DNA of 20,707 nt from a virus. The stretch is from positions 1 through 20,707 of IMG/VR virus record IMGVR_UViG_3300011116_000196; one strand, 5' to 3'. The notes beneath the pieces are model-generated. The model was not told the DNA's origin. It made no database searches and was given only the letters and a program-made list of their open reading frames with translations. How positions within the stretch are numbered: the stretch's first letter is position 1; every line of letters starts with the position of its first letter. The position numbers and the translations under genes were made by a program. Below are positions 1 through 6,444 of the stretch, piece after piece.

Positions 1-243
1 TAGGCGGACGGCCGCGGCGGCTATGGTTGCGTGCGCGGCTGGGTCGTCACGGTCGGCAAGCCATTCGGCCACATAAGCAAGCTCGGCAAGCTCCACGATT
101 TGCGGGCTGACATAACGGCCGAGTCCGGCGGCATAGGCGCAGGCTGCCCAGCGTAGGTTTTCGGCCGTTGGGTTGTCGTGAAGCTTGCGAGCGATACGGC
201 GAAGCTCGGCGGCTGGCATGAGTGAGTCGAAGCGGTGGTGCAT
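1..243 (-). CDS. Hypothetical protein, partial (cut by left window edge)
   Basis: Open frame on the - strand with ATG at 243-241 and no stop before the window edge, so only the first 81 codons are visible. It begins MHHRFDSLMPAAELRRIARK and is rich in Ala, Leu and Arg, consistent with a helical cytoplasmic protein. I see no signal peptide, membrane segment or recognised motif. The start lies 2 bp after the TAA stop of the - strand gene at 246-671, so the two are almost certainly cotranscribed. Base composition is GC-rich like its neighbour. I do not recognise the family. It may be an early or accessory phage gene at the module boundary. Confidence 0.6.
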   Translation of the reverse strand, partial: MHHRFDSLMPAAELRRIARKLHDNPTAENLRWAACAYAAGLGRYVSPQIVELAELAYVAEWLADRDDPAAHATIAAAAVRL

Positions 244-245
244 GA

Positions 246-671
246 TTAAACGTCCGCAAGCTTGGCGCGGGCGTGGTCGTGGGCTTCGTCTTCAGACAAG
301 CCACAAGCGCGAGCATCAAAATAAGCGTCTGCCCAGACCCGGCGGCGATGGTTCTCGGCATCGGCAAGTATCGCGTCGAAGTCGAAGGGCTCGCCATCGG
401 GAAGTTCAATTAAGGCATCGGGCGGAAAGCATGGATTGCATTCGCGCTCGGCGTAAAGGGCGGAAGCTAAGCGAATGCGTTTCTTTTGAAGCTCGGCGAA
501 GCTGCCAACAAGCGGCCATGCGAAGGTATCAATATCGCCGGCGGCATAGCGGTAGATGAGCAAGGAAGGGATAGACGAGTCGTCATAGACTCCGCCGCCT
601 TCCCAAGTGTCATGCCCGCCATGAGGAAAGCATAAGTTGCCTTGGTCGATTACTAGTCGGAAGGTTTGCAT
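246..671 (-). CDS. Hypothetical protein, 141 aa
   Basis: A - strand frame starting at ATG 671-669 with a GGAG ribosome binding site about 8 nt upstream. The protein begins MQTFRLVIDQGNLCFPHGG, is acidic, and has a His-rich Glu/Asp-rich end (GLSEDEAHDHARAKL). No signal peptide, membrane helix or catalytic signature is visible, and I do not recognise the family. It is followed after 2 bp by the next - strand gene, and it diverges from the terminase operon. Codon choice is strongly GC-rich and coherent over the whole frame. A + strand frame over the same bases lacks a ribosome binding site and looks like a shadow. Confidence 0.65.
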   Translation of the reverse strand: MQTFRLVIDQGNLCFPHGGHDTWEGGGVYDDSSIPSLLIYRYAAGDIDTFAWPLVGSFAELQKKRIRLASALYAERECNPCFPPDALIELPDGEPFDFDAILADAENHRRRVWADAYFDARACGLSEDEAHDHARAKLADV

Positions 672-694
672 GTCGTGCTCCAGGTAGTTAGGGG

Positions 695-709
695 GTTCGG
701 TACTGCTTC
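695..709. promoter_or_regulatory. Candidate operator half of a divergent pair (GTTC-N7-CTTC)
   Basis: GTTCGGTACTGCTTC differs at three of 15 positions from the site at 837-851 and has one mismatch to GTTC-N7-GTTC. It lies 24 bp upstream of the - strand start codon at 671, about where a transcript from the weak - strand promoter candidate would begin. That a LexA-like protein binds it is inferred. Confidence 0.35.
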
Positions 710-712
710 GCT

Positions 713-741
713 AGTGTGAGTGACAATACATCGGCTGTCAA
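713..741 (-). promoter_or_regulatory. Weak candidate promoter for the - strand genes
   Basis: On the - strand a perfect TTGACA lies at 741-736, followed after 17 nt by CACACT (718-713), which matches only three of six -10 positions. Placement suits transcription of the gene starting at 671, but the -10 element is poor, so this is tentative. Confidence 0.22.
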
Positions 742-754
742 TAGCCAATTGTCA
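721..754. repeat. Nested inverted repeat in the divergent control region
   Basis: TGACAAT at 721-727 is the exact reverse complement of ATTGTCA at 748-754. Between them GGCT (733-736) and AGCC (743-746) form a second, inner inverted repeat. The element lies between the two divergent operons and upstream of the + strand promoter, as expected for an operator or cruciform. No binding protein can be named. Confidence 0.4.
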
Positions 755-802
755 GTTACAATCCACCATTCGTCGGCGACAAGCGGCCTTTCGGACGAGC
801 GG

Positions 803-830
803 TTGACTGCGGCAGATAAACGGTTATCAT
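803..830 (+). promoter_or_regulatory. Sigma70-type promoter for the terminase operon
   Basis: TTGACT (803-808, five of six matches) and TATCAT (825-830, five of six) are separated by 16 nt. Initiation would fall near 837, about 30 nt before the ATG at 866. This argues that the small-terminase gene starts at 866 rather than at the GTG at 716, which would lie upstream of the promoter. Confidence 0.55.
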
Positions 831-836
831 CGGGAC

Positions 837-851
837 GTTCGGTAATCGTTC
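837..851. promoter_or_regulatory. LexA-box-like operator, GTTC-N7-GTTC
   Basis: GTTCGGTAATCGTTC fits the direct-repeat consensus GTTC-N7-GTTC known for LexA of Alphaproteobacteria. It covers the predicted transcription start of the promoter at 803-830, an ideal place for repression. It is the only perfect match I found by eye in the window. Chance predicts a little under one match per 20 kb on both strands, so its position carries most of the weight. Confidence 0.45.
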
Positions 852-865
852 ACAAAGGGGAAAGC

Positions 866-1795
866 ATGGCAGGCAATGCGCCAGATATGCCAGCGGCGGC
901 AGTGCGAGCAATAGGGCGGGGCATACCGGCGGATCGGGTTCTCATGCCACATGTAGAGCTGTCACCGAGGGAGCGGCAGTTCGTGCAGCGCATGGCGGAG
1001 GGCGCAGGAAAGCGCGAAGCGTTCATCGAAGCGTTCGAGCCTGGCGGCACTTCGCGCTCGGTTAGCACAGCGGCTTGGAAGGTGGGCAAGCGGCCGGAAG
1101 TGCAGCAAGCACTCGCGCAACAGCAAGCGGTCGAAAGGTTGCGTTATTCGCAGAACCCCCTCGATATCCGGGGTTTCGTGGTCGATAGCCTGCAACACGA
1201 GGCACGCACAGCTCAGCGGCCGGCGGATCGGTTGCGAGCGCTGGAGCTGCTCGGCCGGCTGGCGGATGTCGGCGCATTCGAGCATCGCACGGTGGTCGAG
1301 CATCGGTCGGGTGATACAGCGGCAAGGTTGCGTGACAAGCTTGCCAGGCTCGCGGGTGTCGTCGATGTCGAGGCGCACGCGCCCACGCACGCAGGCACGC
1401 ACGCGGGCGTACCCGCACACGCGCACGCGCACGAGGGCGACCCCACCCCAGGGGGGGAGGGCCAAACAGGGCGGGGGGTCGGGGGCAGCGCAAGGTCCAA
1501 TAATCCACACATACCATCCGATAACTCTCCGGAGTCCGCCAGCCAGACGGGGTACCCCCAAGCGAGTGATTTAACTCCGCCAATTGGCGGAGTTAATGCG
1601 GGTGATACCCCTTTAGAAGGGGAAAAGGGTACCCATACGGGGGGTAGTAAAAAAAAGGAAAAGCCGATTTGGCAAGATCCGAAGCGGTGGTATGCGGCGA
1701 CGATGGGGGAGGTGCCGAAGATAGAGTGGGCACCGAGGGAGGGTGCTAGGGATGAGATACAGAAGAGGTTGAGGGATGACGAAGGCGGAGGCTAA
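866..1795 (+). CDS. terS: Terminase small subunit-like protein, 309 aa
   Basis: The likely DNA-recognition subunit of the packaging motor. Residues 31-85 contain an LSPRERQFVQRMAEGAGKREAF helix-turn-helix region and a KVGKRPEVQQAL segment, the pattern of phage small terminases of the terminase_2 type. Residues 100-140 (RALELLGRLADVGAF) look like the helical oligomerisation part. Residues 170-260 are a His/Ala/Thr/Gly/Pro low-complexity linker encoded by alternating purine-pyrimidine DNA and palindromes. A charged tail (about 265-309) follows. I chose ATG 866 because it has an AAAGGGGA ribosome binding site and lies just downstream of a promoter; an in-frame GTG at 716 is the alternative. It overlaps the next gene by 20 bp, two genes before the large subunit. 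The family call is by pattern only. Confidence 0.62.
   Translation: MAGNAPDMPAAAVRAIGRGIPADRVLMPHVELSPRERQFVQRMAEGAGKREAFIEAFEPGGTSRSVSTAAWKVGKRPEVQQALAQQQAVERLRYSQNPLDIRGFVVDSLQHEARTAQRPADRLRALELLGRLADVGAFEHRTVVEHRSGDTAARLRDKLARLAGVVDVEAHAPTHAGTHAGVPAHAHAHEGDPTPGGEGQTGRGVGGSARSNNPHIPSDNSPESASQTGYPQASDLTPPIGGVNAGDTPLEGEKGTHTGGSKKKEKPIWQDPKRWYAATMGEVPKIEWAPREGARDEIQKRLRDDEGGG
1537..1634. repeat. Palindrome cluster inside the small-terminase gene, candidate packaging site
   Basis: Five symmetrical elements lie within 98 bp: CTCCGGAG (1537-1544), GGGGTACCCC (1549-1558), a perfect 26-bp palindrome (1571-1596, arm TTAACTCCGCCAA), a hairpin CCCCTT-TAG-AAGGGG (1608-1622) and GGGTACCC (1627-1634). 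They sit in the part encoding the low-complexity linker, where protein constraint is weak. Phage pac sites are often inside terS (P22 is the classic case), so a packaging role is plausible but inferred. Confidence 0.5.
1571..1596. repeat. Perfect 26-bp palindrome, copy 1
   Basis: The arm TTAACTCCGCCAA is followed directly by its reverse complement TTGGCGGAGTTAA. The central 24 bp recur exactly at 11149-11172. Here it is translated in frame (LTPPIGGVN). Confidence 0.85.
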
Positions 1796-1994
1796 GGTAT
1801 TGTTGGCGGTGAAGACTTGGTGGGAGTTGTATCACTTTGGTCCGTCGTATGACGATATACGGTTTGTGTTATTGCAGGATAGTAAGAGTAATGTGCATAG
1901 GCTTGTGGAGAGTTTGTGTAAGCAGGGGTATTTGAAGAAGACGCCTGGGAAGAGTAGGAGTGTGAGGGTAGTGAGGAGGAAGGATGGATCTTAG
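1776..1994 (+). CDS. Stand-alone LexA-type winged-helix DNA-binding protein, 72 aa
   Basis: The whole 72-residue protein matches the N-terminal DNA-binding domain of LexA. PSYDDI at 23-28 ends the first part, SKSNVHRLVESLCKQG at 36-51 is the recognition helix, and GYLKKTPGKSRSVRVV at 51-66 is the wing. The SKS-x-(I/V)HRL signature resembles LexA of Alphaproteobacteria rather than the E. coli form. There is no room for the C-terminal Ser-Lys autoprotease and dimerisation domain, so RecA-stimulated self-cleavage is not expected. The start overlaps the small-terminase gene by 20 bp and the end overlaps the large-terminase gene by 11 bp. It could be a repressor or competitor at LexA boxes (see 837-851), or a packaging-site binding protein. 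Confidence 0.7.
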   Translation: MTKAEAKVLLAVKTWWELYHFGPSYDDIRFVLLQDSKSNVHRLVESLCKQGYLKKTPGKSRSVRVVRRKDGS

Positions 1995-3483
1995 GGAGCT
2001 AGCGAAGGCTGCGGCTGCGAAGATTCATCTATTGACGGAGGATGAGAGAAGGTTTTTGTTGGAAGAGATTGAGCGGTTGGAGGCGGAAGAGGGGAAGGTT
2101 TTAGCGCAGAATGATTTTATGGCGTTTGTGAAACGGATGTGGCCTGGGTTTGTGGGTGGTAGGCATCATGAGATTGTGGCTAAAGCGTTTGAGGAGGTGG
2201 TGACGGGGAAGAAAAAGCGGTTGATTATTAATATGGCGCCTCGTCATACGAAGTCTGAGTTTGCGAGTTACTTACTGCCGGCTTGGTTTTTGGGTAGGAA
2301 CCCGGAAAAGAAGGTGATTCAGACCTCGCATACGGCTGAATTGGCCGTGGGGTTTGGTAGGAAGGTAAGGAATTTGATTGATTCGGATGAGTATCACGCT
2401 GTTTTTGAGGGTGTGAAGCTCAAAGCGGATAACAAGAGTGCGGGTAGGTGGGCAACGAACAAGGGTGGTGAGTATTTTTCGATTGGTGTGGGTGGATCGG
2501 TAACGGGTAAGGGGGCGGATTTACTGATTATTGATGATCCGCACTCGGAGCAAGAGGCAAAACTGGCGGCTCATAAGCCTGATGTGTTTGATTCGGTGTA
2601 TGAGTGGTATACGTCGGGGCCGAGGCAGCGTCTTCAGCCTGGCGGAGCGATCATTATTGTGATGACGAGGTGGTCATTACGTGATTTGACGGGTCAGGTG
2701 CTGAAAGCAAGCCAGACTCGGGGCGGTGATGAGTGGGAAGTGATTGAGTTGCCGGCGATTTTGCCCTCTGGCAGGCCGATGTGGCCTCAGTTTTGGAAGT
2801 TAGAGGAGTTATTGGCGCTCAAAGAGGAGCTTCCGGTTGGTAAGTGGAATGCTCAGTACCAGCAGCAGCCGACTGCTGAAGAGGGGGCGATAGTAAAGCG
2901 GGAGTGGTGGCAGCGATGGCCTGGTGACCGGCCGCCTGCGGTGGATTTTATTATTCAGAGCTGGGATACTGCGTTTTTAAAGAGCAACCGGGCGGATTAT
3001 TCGGCCTGTACAACGTGGGGTGTGTGGACCACGGAGGATGGGGACAGCAATATTATTTTGCTAGATGCGTTTAAGGACCGATATGAGTTCCCTGAGTTAA
3101 AGCAGAAGGCTTATGAAACGTATTTGGAGTGGAATCCAGATGTGTTTTTGGTGGAGGCCAAGGCAGCGGGTAGTCCATTGATCTTTGAGCTACGGCGCAT
3201 GGGTATACCGGTGAGTGAATATAGCCCGACCAAGGGGAATGACAAGATTGTGAGGCTCAATGCGGTATCGGATTTGTTTGCCAGTGGCAGAATCTGGGTT
3301 CCTGAGCGAAAATTCGCAGACGAATTGATTGAAGAAGTGGCGGCTTTCCCTTCTGGGGAGCATGATGACTTGGTGGATTCGATGACGCAGGCGTTGTTGA
3401 GGTTCCGCCAGGGTGGCTTCTTGAGTCTACGGTCCGATGAGAAGGATGAACCCATTTACCACCGGAAGGTGGCTTATTACTAG
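1984..3483 (+). CDS. terL: Terminase large subunit, ATPase and nuclease, 499 aa
   Basis: The motor that cuts phage DNA and pumps it into the prohead. The ATPase domain has a Walker A-like MAPRHTKS at 84-91 (Thr where many relatives have Gly), Walker B LLIIDD at 180-185 with the following DPHSEQEA, and a coupling-type VMTRWS at 226-231. The RNase H-fold nuclease domain has Asp328 (QSWDTA), Glu391 (LVEAKAAG) and the HDDLVDS cluster at 460-466, so all acidic metal ligands appear present. Length is normal for the family. The ATG lies 11 bp inside the preceding gene, after a GAGGAGGAAG ribosome binding site. The first part is very C-poor on the coding strand. Confidence 0.95.
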   Translation: MDLRELAKAAAAKIHLLTEDERRFLLEEIERLEAEEGKVLAQNDFMAFVKRMWPGFVGGRHHEIVAKAFEEVVTGKKKRLIINMAPRHTKSEFASYLLPAWFLGRNPEKKVIQTSHTAELAVGFGRKVRNLIDSDEYHAVFEGVKLKADNKSAGRWATNKGGEYFSIGVGGSVTGKGADLLIIDDPHSEQEAKLAAHKPDVFDSVYEWYTSGPRQRLQPGGAIIIVMTRWSLRDLTGQVLKASQTRGGDEWEVIELPAILPSGRPMWPQFWKLEELLALKEELPVGKWNAQYQQQPTAEEGAIVKREWWQRWPGDRPPAVDFIIQSWDTAFLKSNRADYSACTTWGVWTTEDGDSNIILLDAFKDRYEFPELKQKAYETYLEWNPDVFLVEAKAAGSPLIFELRRMGIPVSEYSPTKGNDKIVRLNAVSDLFASGRIWVPERKFADELIEEVAAFPSGEHDDLVDSMTQALLRFRQGGFLSLRSDEKDEPIYHRKVAYY

Positions 3484-3491
3484 GAGCCGAT

Positions 3492-5888
3492 ATGGCGATT
3501 GAATCCTCCCTTTATCCAGCGCCCTTGGGACTTGATGCGGCCATGGAAGAACCCACGGAAGTGGAAATTGAGATCGAAGATCCTGAATCAGTAAGCATCT
3601 CAGCCGGTGGCGTAGAAGTAACCTTGGAGCCAGAACGAGAGCAGCCAGAAGATCATGACGCAAATCTGGCTGAATACATGGATGACAGGGACTTAGCATC
3701 GATTGCTAATGAACTACTTCAGGATTATGAGACTGATCAATCCGCCAGGAAGGAGTGGGTCGATACCTATGTTGATGGGTTGAAGCTACTAGGACTAAAG
3801 TATGAGGACCGGACGGAGCCTTGGCCTGGGGCGTGCGGTGTGTTTTACCCGTTATTGTCAGAAGCTGCGGTGCGATTCCAGGCCGAATCGATTATGGAAA
3901 CATTTCCAGCGTCGGGGCCGGTTAAAACCCAGATTATTGGGTCATTAAATAAAGAAAAGGAAGATGCGGCTGAGCGGGTTAAGGACGATATGAATTATCG
4001 ATTAACCGAGCAAATGCCTGAATATAGACCGGAGCACGAGAAAATGCTTTGGTCACTGGCTTTGGCGGGATCGGCATTTAAAAAGGTTTATTACGACCCT
4101 TCATTGGGAAGGCCGGTAGCGATATTTATTCCGGCTGAAGATATTGTGGTTCCGTTTGGTGCAACAGATTTACGTGATGCCGAGCGGATTACGCACATTA
4201 TGCGTAAGACACAGAATGAGGTTAAGAAATTACAGCACGCAGGATTATGGCGTGATGTGGATTTAGGTGAGCCATCAACGGCGCTGGATGATATTGAAAA
4301 GCGCAAGGCTGAAGAGCAGGGCATGACAGCCACGATGGATGATCGTTATCGCATTCTTGAGATGTGCGTAGACCTGGATCTGCCTGGGTTCGAGGATAGT
4401 GATAAGGACGGCCCGACAGGGATTGCGCTGCCTTATGTGGTGACGATTGATAAAAGCACGAGCCAGATCTTGGCTATCCGAAGGAATTGGTATTCGGATG
4501 ATCCGTTGAAATTAAAGCGGATGCATTACACCCACTATATTTATATACCTGGATTTGGTTTCTACGGGTTTGGGTTGATTCACTTGGTCGGTGCTTTTGC
4601 CAAGTCGGGTACCTCATTGATTAGACAGTTGGTGGATGCGGGGACGTTATCCAATCTGCCAGGCGGCTTGAAGTCCAGGGGTCTTCGTGTGAAAGGTGAT
4701 GACACACCGATTAGCCCGGGGGAGTTCCGGGATGTGGACGTGCCATCGGGTTCGATCAGGGACAACATCCTTCCGCTTCCCTACAAAGAGCCAAGTGAGG
4801 TTCTTTATAAATTGCTGCAAACCATTGTGGCTGAAGGAAGAAGATTTGCAGCCACGGCGGATATGCAGATCTCTGATTTATCTGCGAACACACCGGTAGG
4901 TACAACGCTTGCTGTATTGGAGCGAACGCTCAAGGTGATGTCTGCGGTGCAGGCAAGGCTGCATTACTCGATGCGCCAAGAGTTCAAGTTGCTTGCTGCC
5001 ATCATCCGTGATTACACGCCGACGGAATATAGCTACGACGTTGATGCGCCTGGCGGACGGATGGTCAAGCAAGCTGACTATGACATGGTGGATGTAATCC
5101 CTGTGTCTGATCCTAATGCAACGACCCTGGCCCAGCGGGTTACGCAGTATCAGGCAGTGCTACAGCTTGCAGCCCAAGCACCTCAGATCTATGACATGCC
5201 AGAGTTGCATAAGCGCATGTTAGAGGTATTGGGTATCAAGAACATTGATAAGTTAATACCTGCTGCCAAGGCAGAGCAGCCACGAGATCCGGTATCGGAG
5301 AACATGGCGATACTGAACATGCAGCCTGTGAAGGCGTTTATCTATCAGGATCATGAGGCGCATTTGACGGTCCACATGTCGGCCATACAAGATCCGATGC
5401 TCAGACAGCAAGTGCAGCAAAACCCACAAGGTGGAGCGATGATGGCCGCGGCCATGGCGCATGTGAATGAGCACATGGCATTTCTGTACCGCAAGCAATT
5501 GGAGCAGCAACTGGGTGTTCCGCTGCCACCGCCTGATCAGCCGTTGCCTGAAGACTTCGAGGTGGAGTTATCCAGACTTGCAGCCATGGGGGCTCAGCAA
5601 TTGTTGCAGCAGCACATGGCAGAGGCCCAGCAGCAGCAGGCTCAGCAACAAGCGCAAGATCCTTTGGTGCAGATGCAGCAAGCTGAGTTGGCGCTCAAGC
5701 AGCAGAAAGAGCAGCGAGAAGCGGCCATGGATCAGGCTGAGTTGATGCTCAAAGCGAAGGCGCAGCAAGAGAAGTCTGACATTGAACGAGAACGCATTCG
5801 TGCGATGCAGCAAACGGCCCAGCAGCAGATTGCTGCAAAGATGGTTGAAAAGGCCGCTGATATCCAACGTGAAAGGCAGCGTTCATGA
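3492..5888 (+). CDS. Portal protein, 798 aa
   Basis: Forms the dodecameric ring at the capsid vertex through which DNA enters and leaves. Identification rests on position directly after the large terminase, the large size, and a portal-like core: WPGACGVFYPLLSEAAVRFQ at about 111-130, then ESIMETFPASGPVK, and a helical stem region. The N-terminal 60 residues are acidic. From about residue 676 there is a PLPPPDQPLP hinge and then a long Gln-rich coiled coil to the C-terminus, a feature of portals with an extended barrel. It follows the terminase by 8 bp and overlaps the next gene by 4 bp (ATGA). Such large portals are seen in podovirus-like phages, but tail type is not proven here. Confidence 0.85.
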   Translation: MAIESSLYPAPLGLDAAMEEPTEVEIEIEDPESVSISAGGVEVTLEPEREQPEDHDANLAEYMDDRDLASIANELLQDYETDQSARKEWVDTYVDGLKLLGLKYEDRTEPWPGACGVFYPLLSEAAVRFQAESIMETFPASGPVKTQIIGSLNKEKEDAAERVKDDMNYRLTEQMPEYRPEHEKMLWSLALAGSAFKKVYYDPSLGRPVAIFIPAEDIVVPFGATDLRDAERITHIMRKTQNEVKKLQHAGLWRDVDLGEPSTALDDIEKRKAEEQGMTATMDDRYRILEMCVDLDLPGFEDSDKDGPTGIALPYVVTIDKSTSQILAIRRNWYSDDPLKLKRMHYTHYIYIPGFGFYGFGLIHLVGAFAKSGTSLIRQLVDAGTLSNLPGGLKSRGLRVKGDDTPISPGEFRDVDVPSGSIRDNILPLPYKEPSEVLYKLLQTIVAEGRRFAATADMQISDLSANTPVGTTLAVLERTLKVMSAVQARLHYSMRQEFKLLAAIIRDYTPTEYSYDVDAPGGRMVKQADYDMVDVIPVSDPNATTLAQRVTQYQAVLQLAAQAPQIYDMPELHKRMLEVLGIKNIDKLIPAAKAEQPRDPVSENMAILNMQPVKAFIYQDHEAHLTVHMSAIQDPMLRQQVQQNPQGGAMMAAAMAHVNEHMAFLYRKQLEQQLGVPLPPPDQPLPEDFEVELSRLAAMGAQQLLQQHMAEAQQQQAQQQAQDPLVQMQQAELALKQQKEQREAAMDQAELMLKAKAQQEKSDIERERIRAMQQTAQQQIAAKMVEKAADIQRERQRS

Positions 5889-6073
5889 CCTACGCTGAAG
5901 CGATCACGCTCGAAATTGATAAGCAAATTAAGTACCTCGAAGAGCAGCTTTCGCAAGGGAGCATGAAGTCCTTTGAGGAATACAAGTACGTATGCGGCCA
6001 GATTCAAGGTCTTTTGGTCAGCAGACGCATCAACCTAGACCTTGCCCAACGATTGAAGGATCACGATGACTGA
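5885..6073 (+). CDS. Conserved small phage protein, 62 aa
   Basis: The start codon overlaps the portal stop by 4 bp. The protein begins MTYAEAITLEIDKQIKYLEE and contains KSFEEYKYVCGQIQGLL (about 28-44), a pattern I know from short proteins that follow the portal in many phages, usually annotated hypothetical. It is predicted to be entirely helical, without signal or membrane segments. Its 8-bp overlap with the co-chaperonin gene suggests coupled translation. A virion assembly role is inferred from position only. Confidence 0.75.
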   Translation: MTYAEAITLEIDKQIKYLEEQLSQGSMKSFEEYKYVCGQIQGLLVSRRINLDLAQRLKDHDD

Positions 6074-6434
6074 CCTGTCAGAAGTAAAGGAAGAAGTGAA
6101 GGCAACGCAACTTCCTAAGCCCTCGGGCTATCGCATGTTATGCGCCCTACCGCAAGTGGAAGACAAATTCGCTAACGGTTTATTGAAGCCTGATTCACTG
6201 ACCAAGATTGAGGAGTTCAGCACGGTTGTGCTGTTGGTATTGAAGATGGGACCGGATTGCTACAAGGACCAGGCGAAGTTTCCGACGGGTCCATGGTGCA
6301 AGGAAGGTGACTTCATATTAGTACGTGCTTATGCAGGCACGCGATTCAAAATCCACGGAACCGAGTTCCGGCTAATCAACGACGACATGATTGAAGGTGT
6401 TGTTGAAGATCCTCGCGGGTACAGCCGCGCTTAA
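6066..6434 (+). CDS. GroES-like co-chaperonin, 122 aa
   Basis: The layout matches the GroES (Cpn10) fold: GYRMLCALPQVEDKFANG at 21-38 aligns with the start of the first beta strands, LLKPDSLTKIEEFS at 39-52 corresponds to the mobile loop that binds GroEL, VVLLVLKMGP at 54-63 matches the strand EVLAVGNG, and CKEGDFILVRAYAGTRFKI at 78-96 matches the KVGDIVIF segment, with a final DDMIEGVVED like SESDILAIVE. Phage T4 gp31 is the known precedent for a phage co-chaperonin that lets host GroEL fold the capsid protein. Its place between portal and scaffold genes suggests the same job. No GroEL gene is in the window, so host GroEL would be the partner. Confidence 0.72.
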   Translation: MTDLSEVKEEVKATQLPKPSGYRMLCALPQVEDKFANGLLKPDSLTKIEEFSTVVLLVLKMGPDCYKDQAKFPTGPWCKEGDFILVRAYAGTRFKIHGTEFRLINDDMIEGVVEDPRGYSRA

Positions 6435-6444
6435 AGGAGTAGTT

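Noticed and set aside
47-559. Frames on both strands overlapping the two - strand genes at the left end
   Set aside because: They overlap better-supported - strand frames that have a ribosome binding site and a near-contiguous operon arrangement; their translations are Arg/Ser-rich and typical of shadow frames.
716-865. N-terminal extension of the small-terminase frame from GTG 716
   Set aside because: It would contain the promoter, operator and inverted repeat, and GTG 716 lacks a ribosome binding site, whereas ATG 866 has a strong one.
1021-1036. A second GTTC...GTTC pair inside terS
   Set aside because: The spacing is 8 rather than 7, and both parts lie in conserved-looking coding sequence (FIEAFE), so it is probably coincidental.
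962-1583. Long - strand frames opposite terS
   Set aside because: They are shadows of a GC-rich + strand gene, with low-complexity Arg/Pro/Ala/Cys-rich translations, no ribosome binding sites and opposite orientation to the operon.
5614-5830. CAG-rich stretch considered as a tandem DNA repeat
   Set aside because: It is explained by the Gln-rich coiled coil of the portal C-terminus, with CAG and CAA codons mixed and no fixed period.
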